DNA from: Eutreptiella sp. 'Long Island Sound 2002'
Taxonomy: Eukaryota; Euglenozoa; Euglenophyceae; Eutreptiales; Eutreptiaceae
Direction of reading: 5' to 3'
NCBI GenBank assembly: GCA_964036045.1
Contig: OZ038400.1
Span: forward strand, 17,204,950-17,268,949
Length of the DNA stretch: 64,000 nucleotides
Every line of letters starts with the position of its first letter. Within the stretch, counting starts at the first letter, position 1. Below the pieces are notes generated by a model. The model made no database searches. It saw only the letters and a list, made by a program, of their open reading frames with translations, and was not told the origin of the DNA. The translations under genes were made by a program, and so were the position numbers. Below, in pieces: positions 20,246-29,300 of this stretch.

Positions 20246-21043
20246 AGTAAGAAAAAGTGCTTTTCCTTTGCTTTGAGGCATACTCTAGTTGTATTAGAGA
20301 TGCACTGAGCATCCATGCATTTTTATCTTAGTATTGGTCCAACCAAAACTGGTGATAACACATTTTGACCCATGGAACCAAACACCCAATCAGGATATGG
20401 AGTGGACCCCTTAATCCCCTTTCAATGTGAAGTAAAACATCTTTTCCTGAGTTGACTGAGCACTGACATATCTAAAGTAGAGCCTACGAATTTATCTATG
20501 TTTTTCCATGAATTCTTAGCTATCCTAGTGGTATGCACCCTAGGGGGCTGGGCACCTCTTTTTGAGAGGTCCTGGGTTCAATTCCTGGTCAGCCTAGCTA
20601 AGTAGGAAGATCCCATGTGACATGGCAGTGACCTCATCGCCACATACCATGCCACCTCAGCACATATGGGACCCAAAACAAAGAGTGCACATCTCCTGAG
20701 ATGGCACTATGGAGAGAGAGTGACCATGGGGCAGTTTTCTAACTCTTTTTCAAAAACATTTCAGCTATCTTTGTGAATATGCATTCATTTGTGACCTGAG
20801 TTGCAGTTTCTGTGAATATCCAATCATCTTTCACTGTTTACACTGCAGCCCTTCATGCTTTGATCCTGAATGACCTTCTCCTTGCACACTTCTGGCTTGG
20901 GCTATCCTGGATTGACTTGGACTTACTGTATTTCAATAAACAAAAGCTTTTCATCTCCCAAAACAAGCAGCAGGACACCCTACAGCAACAGCAAGCTGCA
21001 GGAGAAGCAAAAACACAGTGCTGAAAACACTATAAACTTTTCT
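20246..21043 (+). repeat. 5' LTR of element B' (798 bp)
   Basis: AGTAAG...TTTTCT, homologous to the other B-family LTRs, with the primer-binding site TGGTAGCAGAGG (21043-21054) overlapping its last base. It contains the tRNA-like module. Confidence 0.94.
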
Positions 21044-21054
21044 GGTAGCAGAGG
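21043..21054 (+). other. Primer-binding site of element B' (tRNA-iMet)
   Basis: TGGTAGCAGAGG, an exact 12-base complement of an animal/fungal-type initiator-Met tRNA 3' end. The leading T doubles as the LTR end. Confidence 0.85.
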
Positions 21055-21142
21055 CAGCCTGTCTCTGCGCACCGGCAGCAACCCCGTGCCGTACACCCAG
21101 TGCGCCGAGTACCGGCAAATATAAGCTGAAGGGTGAAAGAAG

Positions 21143-22944
21143 ATGGATCCAGGAAAGGTGGACGCCGACGTGAAGACAGCGCCAGCGCCTGAGGCACCGG
21201 CAATGCCGGCACCTGGCGCTGTACCTTCGGCGGAGCCCTTACATGGGCCAGTGGATGCAGCTGAGGATTCCCTGGATGGACTCTAGATGGCCTTCGGGGC
21301 CCTGTCTGTCGAGGAGGTGTTGGCGCAGCCTGCAAAGAGGAAGAGAGAGAGCGAGAAGGATGCTGGAGTTGGAGCAGACGAAGGGGAGGAGCAAGGGCAA
21401 GACCTGACGGATGTCCCTACCTTCAAAGGCGCACCAAGCGCTTCTGGCCTCCACGCATCACCCTCTCCCATAACCACCACACTCCCAGCCGCCGCAACAT
21501 CCACTTCCACAACCAACCCGCCTATGGCAGAGGGCACAGGCTTTACTGGCATGCCTCACTACCCTGCCTATGGTATGGGCCCACCAACCACTGCGCTCCA
21601 TGAGGCAACTACTGCCAGTGAGCATGTGGCTTCCAGCTCTGCGCCGCGATGGTATGCGGCCGACTATCCCCATCCACTACACGCAACTGGAACCTATGTG
21701 GATGTTCCTGGGTATGCTCCTGGGTATGCACCTGGGTATGCACCCTTGAGTGGGTTGAGGACAGGACCAGAGTCTCTTGGTGGCAGGAGTAGAGGATCGG
21801 GAAGATCCTCCAACAGGTCCCTGACGCGGTCTGAGATCAACGAGGTGCTCCGAGGAGCCACTTCAAAAATCGTGGGCGACCTCACTCAAGAGATCCGTGA
21901 GAAGCTGGAGCCCCTGATGATCCCGCCCCATGCGTCACCTATCTCGGTGGAAATGTCACCCCACCGAGTCCAGGCCAACCACCTGGCGGCAGGGATGACT
22001 AATACCCTGGGGAGCCTGAGGAGCCGACCGATGCCGACTCCTGCAGCTATTCCGAGAAGTCCTTTCGTGCCGAGAACGGCCCAGCCGCCTTACAGCCACG
22101 TGACGAACTCGACGAGGGCCGAGCTGAACCAGCTGGGGCTGACAGCCCTAAGGGCAATGGTGGACGTGGAGCCTTATGGCTCCAGTGATCTAGGCGGAGA
22201 ACCCTCCGACGACGAGCCGCCGTCGATGGATTCTTCTTCGCCCTCGGAGGACGATGACCCGGAGGACCCTTAGGATCCAAAGGGTAAGAAGAAGAAGAAG
22301 AAGAAGAAGAAGACACGACGCCCTGAAGGACGCCGAGCTCAGGAGGCGAAGGCGATTGCCACCTCCAAGATCGTAGTGAACCTGCCGGAGTTCACAGGCA
22401 AGGACCTCAGCGAGTTCGCTGAGAACTTTGGCCGGTTTCTACGACTGACCCGCCAAACCCACGCGAGTGGGCGAGTGAAGTGCGATCTGCTCCTGCAGTG
22501 CTGCAAGACCAAGTACCTGGAGAAGCAGGTCAGGCAGATCGTGACTAACTCCGCCACCTTTGCCGATGTGTTGGTTGCCCTGGAGAGGCAGTACCCGACC
22601 TACGAGACCGACCTCTCCATCAGGGTCGAGATCCAGAACCTACCCGTGCTACCCAACAACCCCAAGCCTGGCAGGGTATCTGAGCTGTTGGCTGATCTGG
22701 ATCACTGGGCTGGACGACTGACGCCCGGCTCCTACAGCAGCGACGACCTGCTATTCTGGTTGGTGGCCAAGCTCCCTCGAGAGCTATGGGACGAGTGCCG
22801 TTTGACGGCTGAGCGCAAGGCTAGATCCCTCCACTACGAGGATCTATGCGTGCTGCTCCTGGCTATGGCGCTGGAGAAGGAGAGCGACCAGCACCTGAAC
22901 AACTACCGTCCTGGTGGTGGAGGTTCTGGAGGCAAAGGGTACCA
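21143..22944 (+). pseudogene. gag: 5' part of B' gag, with two in-frame TAGs, broken by element A'
   Basis: Collinear with B gag from its ATG. TAG at 21284-21286 replaces a CAG (Gln) codon of B, and TAG at 22271-22273 replaces a GAG (Glu) codon; the frame is otherwise open. The frame is then cut by A' within the Gly-rich segment after the capsid-like region. The remainder is at 33716-34391. The gene is non-functional as it stands. Confidence 0.9.
22940..22944 (+). repeat. Target-site duplication TACCA, left copy (A')
   Basis: TACCA directly precedes the 5' LTR of A' and is repeated directly after its 3' LTR (33711-33715), a 5-bp duplication typical of Ty3/gypsy integrase. Confidence 0.92.
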
Positions 22945-23476
22945 TGTAAGTGCGGCTAGCCCCATCTGCTCAGATTTTCAGACATTCTGCCCAGATTGGC
23001 TACATTTTGGTCATTTTCTTTGCTTCGGCGGAATTGCCGCCTCGCAGCTCAGTCACAGGATATTTCCTATATATTTCTGATATGCCGGATTTGATTCCGC
23101 GGTCCATTTCCCGTAAATCCGCCGCGTTCCGCTATTTTAGCTGGAATTGCCATTTGCCGCTGACGCGCGCTCGCGGGCCAGATCGGCCAAACATTTTTAC
23201 ATAAATGGATTATTTAAATCTTTTCAGACAGTTTTGGACACTCAGATGTATTTAGAATAATTCCCCTCAATTTTCTTCATAGACTGGGATTTTCTGCCGG
23301 ATAACAATCAGCATGGACCTTGCTTCTGTTGTCGCTGCTCTCGCCTCTGTTGGTGTCCGAGTATCCGGTTCTACCCCCAATAACAACATCCAGGGAGACT
23401 CCTCGCGTGCCTGCCCCACTGGTCTTGCCGGCCCCGAGCCCTCCGGCACCCACAACGACCCAGGGCAGCACTTTCA
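22945..23476 (+). repeat. 5' LTR of element A' (532 bp)
   Basis: TGTAAG...TTTCA. The start follows TACCA and the end abuts TGGTAGCAGAGG. It includes a TATA-like TATATATT (23068-23075) and the gag ATG (23313). Confidence 0.95.
23068..23075 (+). promoter_or_regulatory. Possible TATA box in the A' LTR
   Basis: TATATATT lies ~240 bases upstream of the gag ATG and 124 bases into the LTR, a plausible U3 promoter position. It is the best TATA-like sequence in the LTR. The start site is not determinable from sequence. Confidence 0.35.
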
Positions 23477-26348
23477 TGGTAGCAGAGGCTACCTGAATGT
23501 TGTTCCTATGGTGTCCCAACCACAGCTAGCTCCCCAGTACGGCCCCGTAGACTCCGCCACCTCCGGAGACGTAACGATTACGCTGCCGTGGTGCTGTGCG
23601 AACGAGGCCTTGAGAGGAATGCCTTGCGCAAGCCCAAATTGCCCAAGAAGGGCACAAATCAGCAGCTGTGGAGGCCCAGATTACAATCAAGATCCCAGTC
23701 GAAATTGGCCATCAAGCAGCTGGAATCTCCCAGCCTACGCTAATGGCAACGCTCCGGTGGAGCTTACGGACCTGGCAGGTACTAATACTCCTTACCAATG
23801 TCCACATTTTGAGACCATCGACGCCGACATTGACGACATTGAGATGGGTGGTCCAGGTGAGGTACCTACCTATAATCGACCAGACTCTTTGGCACAATGG
23901 GACAACCATTTGTCTTCAGAAGTGACCCGTAACCTTCAGAGTCTTGAGGCCCTTTGTCTATTAGCCACGTCTAAGCTGATAGGACAAGAAAGAATCGCCT
24001 CTGATTTTTTATTTGAATATTTTTTCCTTCTTCAAGAAGAAATTAATACCAGGATGTGGTGGTGTTCTCAAGAAGATGAATCTTTTGCCATTTTTTTGCA
24101 GATCTGGGAGGCAAGCCCCTTCCCGAAGGAGAAGACCAAGGCACCTGTTGCCGGGCCCTCCGCCCCTCATCCCTCTGTTTCCATCCACGACGATCTAGCC
24201 GCCGCGGTTGAGGAAGGAATTTTAGAGGCAGCTAGGCAGGCAAGCCTGGAAATTAGGACTGAAGGAGCTCCCCAAGTGGACTCCTGGCTGCGAACCACTG
24301 AGATTAGCGGTCCGACAGCCTGCTCAGGCCCTTCAGGGCACGGTATGTACTGTCCTGCCGACTGCTCTTGCAGATTACAGCGAGATACTGAGCTCCAATT
24401 GCTCAAAGATCAAATGCAACTCATCATTCAGACGCTGGGAATTAAAGATCTTTTCAAGACCCACATGCGATCTGAGGGCGCATCATCGGTGGAACAAACA
24501 ACAGAACCGTCAGAGGAGGCGACAGAAATTTTTTCGATTGCTCCTTCGGTGGACTCTAAGACCACCGATGCAAGGATCAGCAGGACTAAGCTAAAGGAAA
24601 GGGTTACAATCTCTCGATCTCAGAGTAGGTCGGCGAAGGCTAGGAATGAGGTTCAGAATGCCAAGCGAACTGCCTCCCGTACTGCCCTTCCTGCTGTTGA
24701 TTCCAATGCAATAGCCCAGATGTTGCTCGCCCAGACCCTCGCCGGAGCTGGTGTGGCTAATGATGCCGCCAAGGTGTCTGCCATTACGGCCGGTGTTGAA
24801 CTGGATTCACTCCTAAATCCTACTTCATTGCGACTTCGTCAGGTTGCCAAGCAACCGAAGTATAATGGGAACCCCAGACGTTGGCCTCAGTTCCAACGGG
24901 AATTTAAACTGTGGGTTAAGACTCAAAAACTCCAGGATGATCAGTTCCTGATGGCCCTCTTGGACTGCCTTGAGGGAGCGCCGGCCAACACTTGGCTCAG
25001 GACCTGGAGTGATCGTGAGGATTCAAGTTCCCCCCTTACCTTTGATGAGGTGTGGGAACAGTTGGAGGTACGTGGATCCCGGCTGCCTGAGGACCATTAC
25101 CACCAGATGTTGAAGAATTTTCCTTCGTTCTCGCGATTAATCTTGCACGAAGTGCAAGACAAGAGACAGCGCTTCTGGAATCTCGTAGAAGAATCTGAAC
25201 ATTCAGGCGAAAAATTTTCTAGTGCCGAGCTGAAAAATCTGATTTTTGACAAGATCCCCTCAGAAACCGCCGCCACCCTTCGGAATAGACAGTCCGAAGA
25301 AAAGGTCAAGACCTGGTGGGCGGAAATCGATGGCTTCGACGCCTCGGCCAACAGGTTTACGGTCAGGGAGGCACTTCAAAAGTGCTCCCCCACGTCGTTT
25401 ACCAAGGTGAAATTCACTGAAAACACGTGGAAAATCAAGTTTAATGAACACGAGGATCGGGACGTGTTTGTCCAAGTCCTCAACAGGGGAGTAAGTTTCC
25501 ACGGCCATCGCCTGAAGGCCAGGAACTGGGTGTTTTCGTTCACCCCGCAGGAACTGTGGGAAGAGGTTGAGCGGCTCGCTGACGCCGCCAATCAAAATTT
25601 CCATGAGGGTCTTGGGGGAAACAAGAATACCCAGCAAAACACCCAAAATGGGGCCCAAAAGGGCAACAAAAAGGTGAATGACACCCGGAATGTTCAGGAT
25701 CATTGTAGCATCTGCCTTCTTTTAGGTTCTACGAACCGAGCTAAGACGCATTCTACTGCTAATCACCGATGGTCTGCTTACGATCACAAGGTGATTGGTG
25801 AAAATGTCAGTAATTCGCAGAATTCAGACAGGAATGACAGACAGGTGCATGGTGCCAAGGGGGGAAAGGGTAATTCGACCCCCTCCGGTGGAAACAAAAA
25901 TACTGGAGGCCCTGGCGGATCCCAAGGCAAAGGAAATCGGACTCCATCTGGCTCCGGTGGGCAGCCAAACGGCCAGACAAGTCCCAATGTCAACGCCGGA
26001 AGCGGAAATCGAAATCCAGGCCAAACCCCTCAATCCGGTACAAACAAAGGAAATGCTCCAGGATCACAGGGTAAGGGTAAGGGAAATCCTTCAGGAACCC
26101 CCTTCTCTGGTAAGGGCAGAGGGCGTGGCGACGGTGGTGGTCCATCATCCGGCGGCCGTGGCCGTGGACGCGGAAAGGGCAATCATCGTGTGGATCAGGT
26201 CTCAGGTGCAGATCAGGTGTCCGATGCGGATCGAGATTACGTCGAAAATGCCCTGAATCCAGCGGATGATCCGTTCCAAGATGAGTGGATCGACGAATCA
26301 GGCTGTGTTCACAATGTTAACGCAGCCGCTGGAGGTCAGAACGCCTAG
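23313..26348 (+). CDS. gag: Gag polyprotein of element A', start codon inside the LTR
   Basis: 1011 residues, same length and layout as the A Gag: LTR-encoded N-terminus (~55 residues), capsid-like region ~505-700, atypical Cys/His cluster ~798-817, and Gly/Lys/Arg-rich tail. The ATG has A at -3 and G at +4. The frame crosses the primer-binding site without a stop. It ends in TAG (26346-26348) with pol in the same frame. Because the 3' LTR carries the same start, an N-terminal Gag fragment is also encoded at 33547, running out of the LTR into B' gag sequence. Confidence 0.93.
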   Translation: MDLASVVAALASVGVRVSGSTPNNNIQGDSSRACPTGLAGPEPSGTHNDPGQHFHGSRGYLNVVPMVSQPQLAPQYGPVDSATSGDVTITLPWCCANEALRGMPCASPNCPRRAQISSCGGPDYNQDPSRNWPSSSWNLPAYANGNAPVELTDLAGTNTPYQCPHFETIDADIDDIEMGGPGEVPTYNRPDSLAQWDNHLSSEVTRNLQSLEALCLLATSKLIGQERIASDFLFEYFFLLQEEINTRMWWCSQEDESFAIFLQIWEASPFPKEKTKAPVAGPSAPHPSVSIHDDLAAAVEEGILEAARQASLEIRTEGAPQVDSWLRTTEISGPTACSGPSGHGMYCPADCSCRLQRDTELQLLKDQMQLIIQTLGIKDLFKTHMRSEGASSVEQTTEPSEEATEIFSIAPSVDSKTTDARISRTKLKERVTISRSQSRSAKARNEVQNAKRTASRTALPAVDSNAIAQMLLAQTLAGAGVANDAAKVSAITAGVELDSLLNPTSLRLRQVAKQPKYNGNPRRWPQFQREFKLWVKTQKLQDDQFLMALLDCLEGAPANTWLRTWSDREDSSSPLTFDEVWEQLEVRGSRLPEDHYHQMLKNFPSFSRLILHEVQDKRQRFWNLVEESEHSGEKFSSAELKNLIFDKIPSETAATLRNRQSEEKVKTWWAEIDGFDASANRFTVREALQKCSPTSFTKVKFTENTWKIKFNEHEDRDVFVQVLNRGVSFHGHRLKARNWVFSFTPQELWEEVERLADAANQNFHEGLGGNKNTQQNTQNGAQKGNKKVNDTRNVQDHCSICLLLGSTNRAKTHSTANHRWSAYDHKVIGENVSNSQNSDRNDRQVHGAKGGKGNSTPSGGNKNTGGPGGSQGKGNRTPSGSGGQPNGQTSPNVNAGSGNRNPGQTPQSGTNKGNAPGSQGKGKGNPSGTPFSGKGRGRGDGGGPSSGGRGRGRGKGNHRVDQVSGADQVSDADRDYVENALNPADDPFQDEWIDESGCVHNVNAAAGGQNA
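23477..23488 (+). other. Primer-binding site of element A' (tRNA-iMet)
   Basis: TGGTAGCAGAGG immediately after the LTR and inside the gag reading frame; complementary to the initiator-Met tRNA 3' end. Confidence 0.87.
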
Positions 26349-26383
26349 GGGAGCCACGAAAATCGCCCCTCCCCAGGCGATTT
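26346..26383 (+). promoter_or_regulatory. Gag-pol UAG readthrough site of element A'
   Basis: TAG at 26346-26348 is followed by GGG AGC. AAATCGCC (26360-26367) pairs with GGCGATTT (26376-26383), an 8-bp stem. The loop CTCCCC (26369-26374) is complementary to GGGGAG (26348-26353), so an H-type pseudoknot can form. Pol is in the same frame and open from the next codon. Element A keeps the pairing despite a change in the stem. Confidence 0.72.
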
Positions 26384-29300
26384 CAGGCATGATCCCCAGA
26401 TTCCTGATCGACCATTACTTGATGTAGGGTCGCTTGTCTCCTCTCCCCTGGATCCGGCAGCGGATCCTTCTGTTGTAGTGGACGAGGTTGGTGTACAGTC
26501 CAAGCACAGGGCTCGTCAGTTTGTCACAAAGCTGTGGGTCTCTGATTGCAAGGGAAATTTCCATCTCGCCACTTGTTTGTGTGACAATGGATCAGAGGTA
26601 AATCTCCAATCCAATTCATTCTTACCCGACGACTGCGTGTTTGAGTCGCCTCATCCTGTTACCCTCGAGGGAGTTTCTGGACATTCTCTCGCAGGTGGGC
26701 AACGCGGTTGTTATATGGAAACTCATTTGGTCGCTCAAGACCTTTGGGAAGAGCAAAATGTGGAAGAAGTTGTCCTTAAGGATGACTACTTCTATCGTGC
26801 TGACATAAAGTATGACCTTTATTTGGGCCATCCTTGGCTTCGCAAGAACAGGGTAGCGCCCGTAGGTCATCGTCGTTGTTTTTTGCTGGAGTCAGGTCCC
26901 TTGGAGCGTCCTGAATTTCGTTTTTTGCACGCAGGGTTTAAAAGTGCAGAAGAATTTTTGAAGCAAAAGGTGACACCAAAATTTGGTGAAGATGTCACCA
27001 TTGCAGAGGTGATTGGGAGTGCCGATTACTCCCAAGAGTTAGAATGTCTTCGTAGGGACTCCCAGCCACGACGTCCTTCGCGCTGGCACTCTTCATCCTA
27101 CAGAGTTGTCGACAAATGGCGCGATGCAATTTGTGAATACTTTCATGAACATCATTCCTTTTGGCCACAGTATGATGCCTTTGCTAACCATATGAACAAG
27201 CGCTTTGACAAGCACTTCAGCGACGCTTGGACCCACAAATGGGACAAGAAGTTGTGGATTAATCCTCCGTTTCACTTAATCCAGCAGGTCATCCACAAAA
27301 TCAAGCAAGATAAAACCCAGGCAATTTTAGTTGTGCCCTTGTGGGACGACAAGCCTTGGTTTCAGGAATTACAGGACATTTGTGTAGATTTCATCGAACT
27401 TCCCAGGAAGATTAAGCTGTATGCCAGGGACGACACAGGTCCCCTGCCACAGCGGTCCTGGAGTTCGCTTGCATTCCTGGTGGATGGAAAGCTTTCTGAC
27501 TCTAATTCTGCTGATTCTAGTACAGATTCCTGTGTTGGGTCTGAATCTGAGGTTGAGCGTGGTACTGATGATGAATCTTTTTTTTCTGATTTTTGTCCGT
27601 CAGATACCCAAGGTGATTCAACGTCCAATGGATCCGCCTCGTCTCCCTCTTCCCCAATACGGTCGACATCGAAAAGAATCTTCAGTGCACGGGCGAGGAA
27701 AAATCTCCAATCGCGCCGCAAATTCAGAGTTTTTTATGAAAAACCCCCTGTGGAAGCTTTCATGGATCCTTTCGAGGAGCTGGATCACGAAGAGAATCTC
27801 TGGGATTTCGACACAAGACCCACCTATCTTCAAGAGGCGGTTGATACGGACCTGTTTAGGGACATCCGTAAGAAGATTCTTCCTGCCAAAGCCGAAGAAG
27901 TCGCCAAAGTTTTGTCGACAGTAATTCCTGGCGATCAGGTGGACACTGAATTGTGTTCCAAGTCAAGAGAAAAGATTTTTGAGGAACGGAAGGACACAAC
28001 CCTTTCAGGGAAGTTGATCAAAGATCCCCCTGTCCGTGGACAGTTCGGTGAAGCCTTCATCGAGCTTCGTGAAGGGTACAAGGCAAAAAAACAGCGCCCT
28101 TATGAAAATCATGGACATAAACATGAGATCCTCAGAAAAATCATCGAGAGAAATCTCAGGGAATTTGGTTGGCTTGAGGGTTGTATGACCAGCGAATGGT
28201 GCTGTTCACCCTTCACAGTCCCGAAGCCACCGCCTGCAGACCAGAACACCATTGATGGTTGGCGAATGGTTGTTGATTTTCGCAATCTCAACGCCGAAAC
28301 CAAGGCGGATTCACACCCCCTGCCTTTCATTGAGGAGGAAATCGCCAAGAGGGCAAGAGGTCGTTTGTTTTCTGTGCTGGATCTCGGTCACGGCTTTCAC
28401 CAAATGCCGTTGAGGAAGGACAGCAGACCTCTCACCTGTATGTGCACGCCATGTGGCCCAGTCCAATGGACCGTCATGCCCATGGGTCTGAAGAACGCCC
28501 CCTCATTTTTTCAAAGAATGTTGGAGGATGTGCTGTTCACAACCCATCCTGAGCTTCGTGCCTTCGTGAGCGTGTACATAGATGACATAATCATCGCGAC
28601 GGAAGGGGAGGGACTGACCGAAGCCGAGCTGGTGGCCCTACATGAGAAGCAGCTGAACCAAGTTTTGGACATTCTTGACGCCAATCAGCTGATTTGTGGG
28701 CCAAAGAAGGGAAAATTATTTTTAAAATCAGTCGAATTTTGTGGTTCTCTCCTAGAGAATGGCACTCGACGACCCAGTCCAGGGAAGCTCGTCGCTATTC
28801 AGAAGTGGAAGCGCCCTGAGACGATCACGGAGTTGAGAGGATTCCTGGGTTGTTGCAATTTTTACCACACTTTTGTGCCGAATTATGCCAAATTTGCTGC
28901 CCCCCTCACTGAATTATTGAAGGTAGGGAGAGATGCGGGCAAGGCAGGTTCAAAGGTTCGTGTCAAGTGGACTGACGAGTGCGAGGAGGCCTTCCATCAC
29001 TTGAAGGCGGCCCTCTGCGAAGTCGCCACGTTGCATGTGCCCCAATTTGACCGACCCTTCTACATTAGAACCGACGCTTCTAGGTACGCGATCGGAGCTG
29101 TCCTTGAACAGGTTGATGAAGCCACCGGCGATCATTACCCTCTTGCATTTTGGTCTCGGAAGCTAGCCCCACGCCAAATGCAATGGTCGCCGCGTGAGCA
29201 AGAGACTTATGCCATAATTTGCGCTCTAAAAAAGTACCAATCGTGGGTTGGCACCAATCGAGTCGAGGTCCTGACGGATCATCGATCTCTGGAGTATTGG

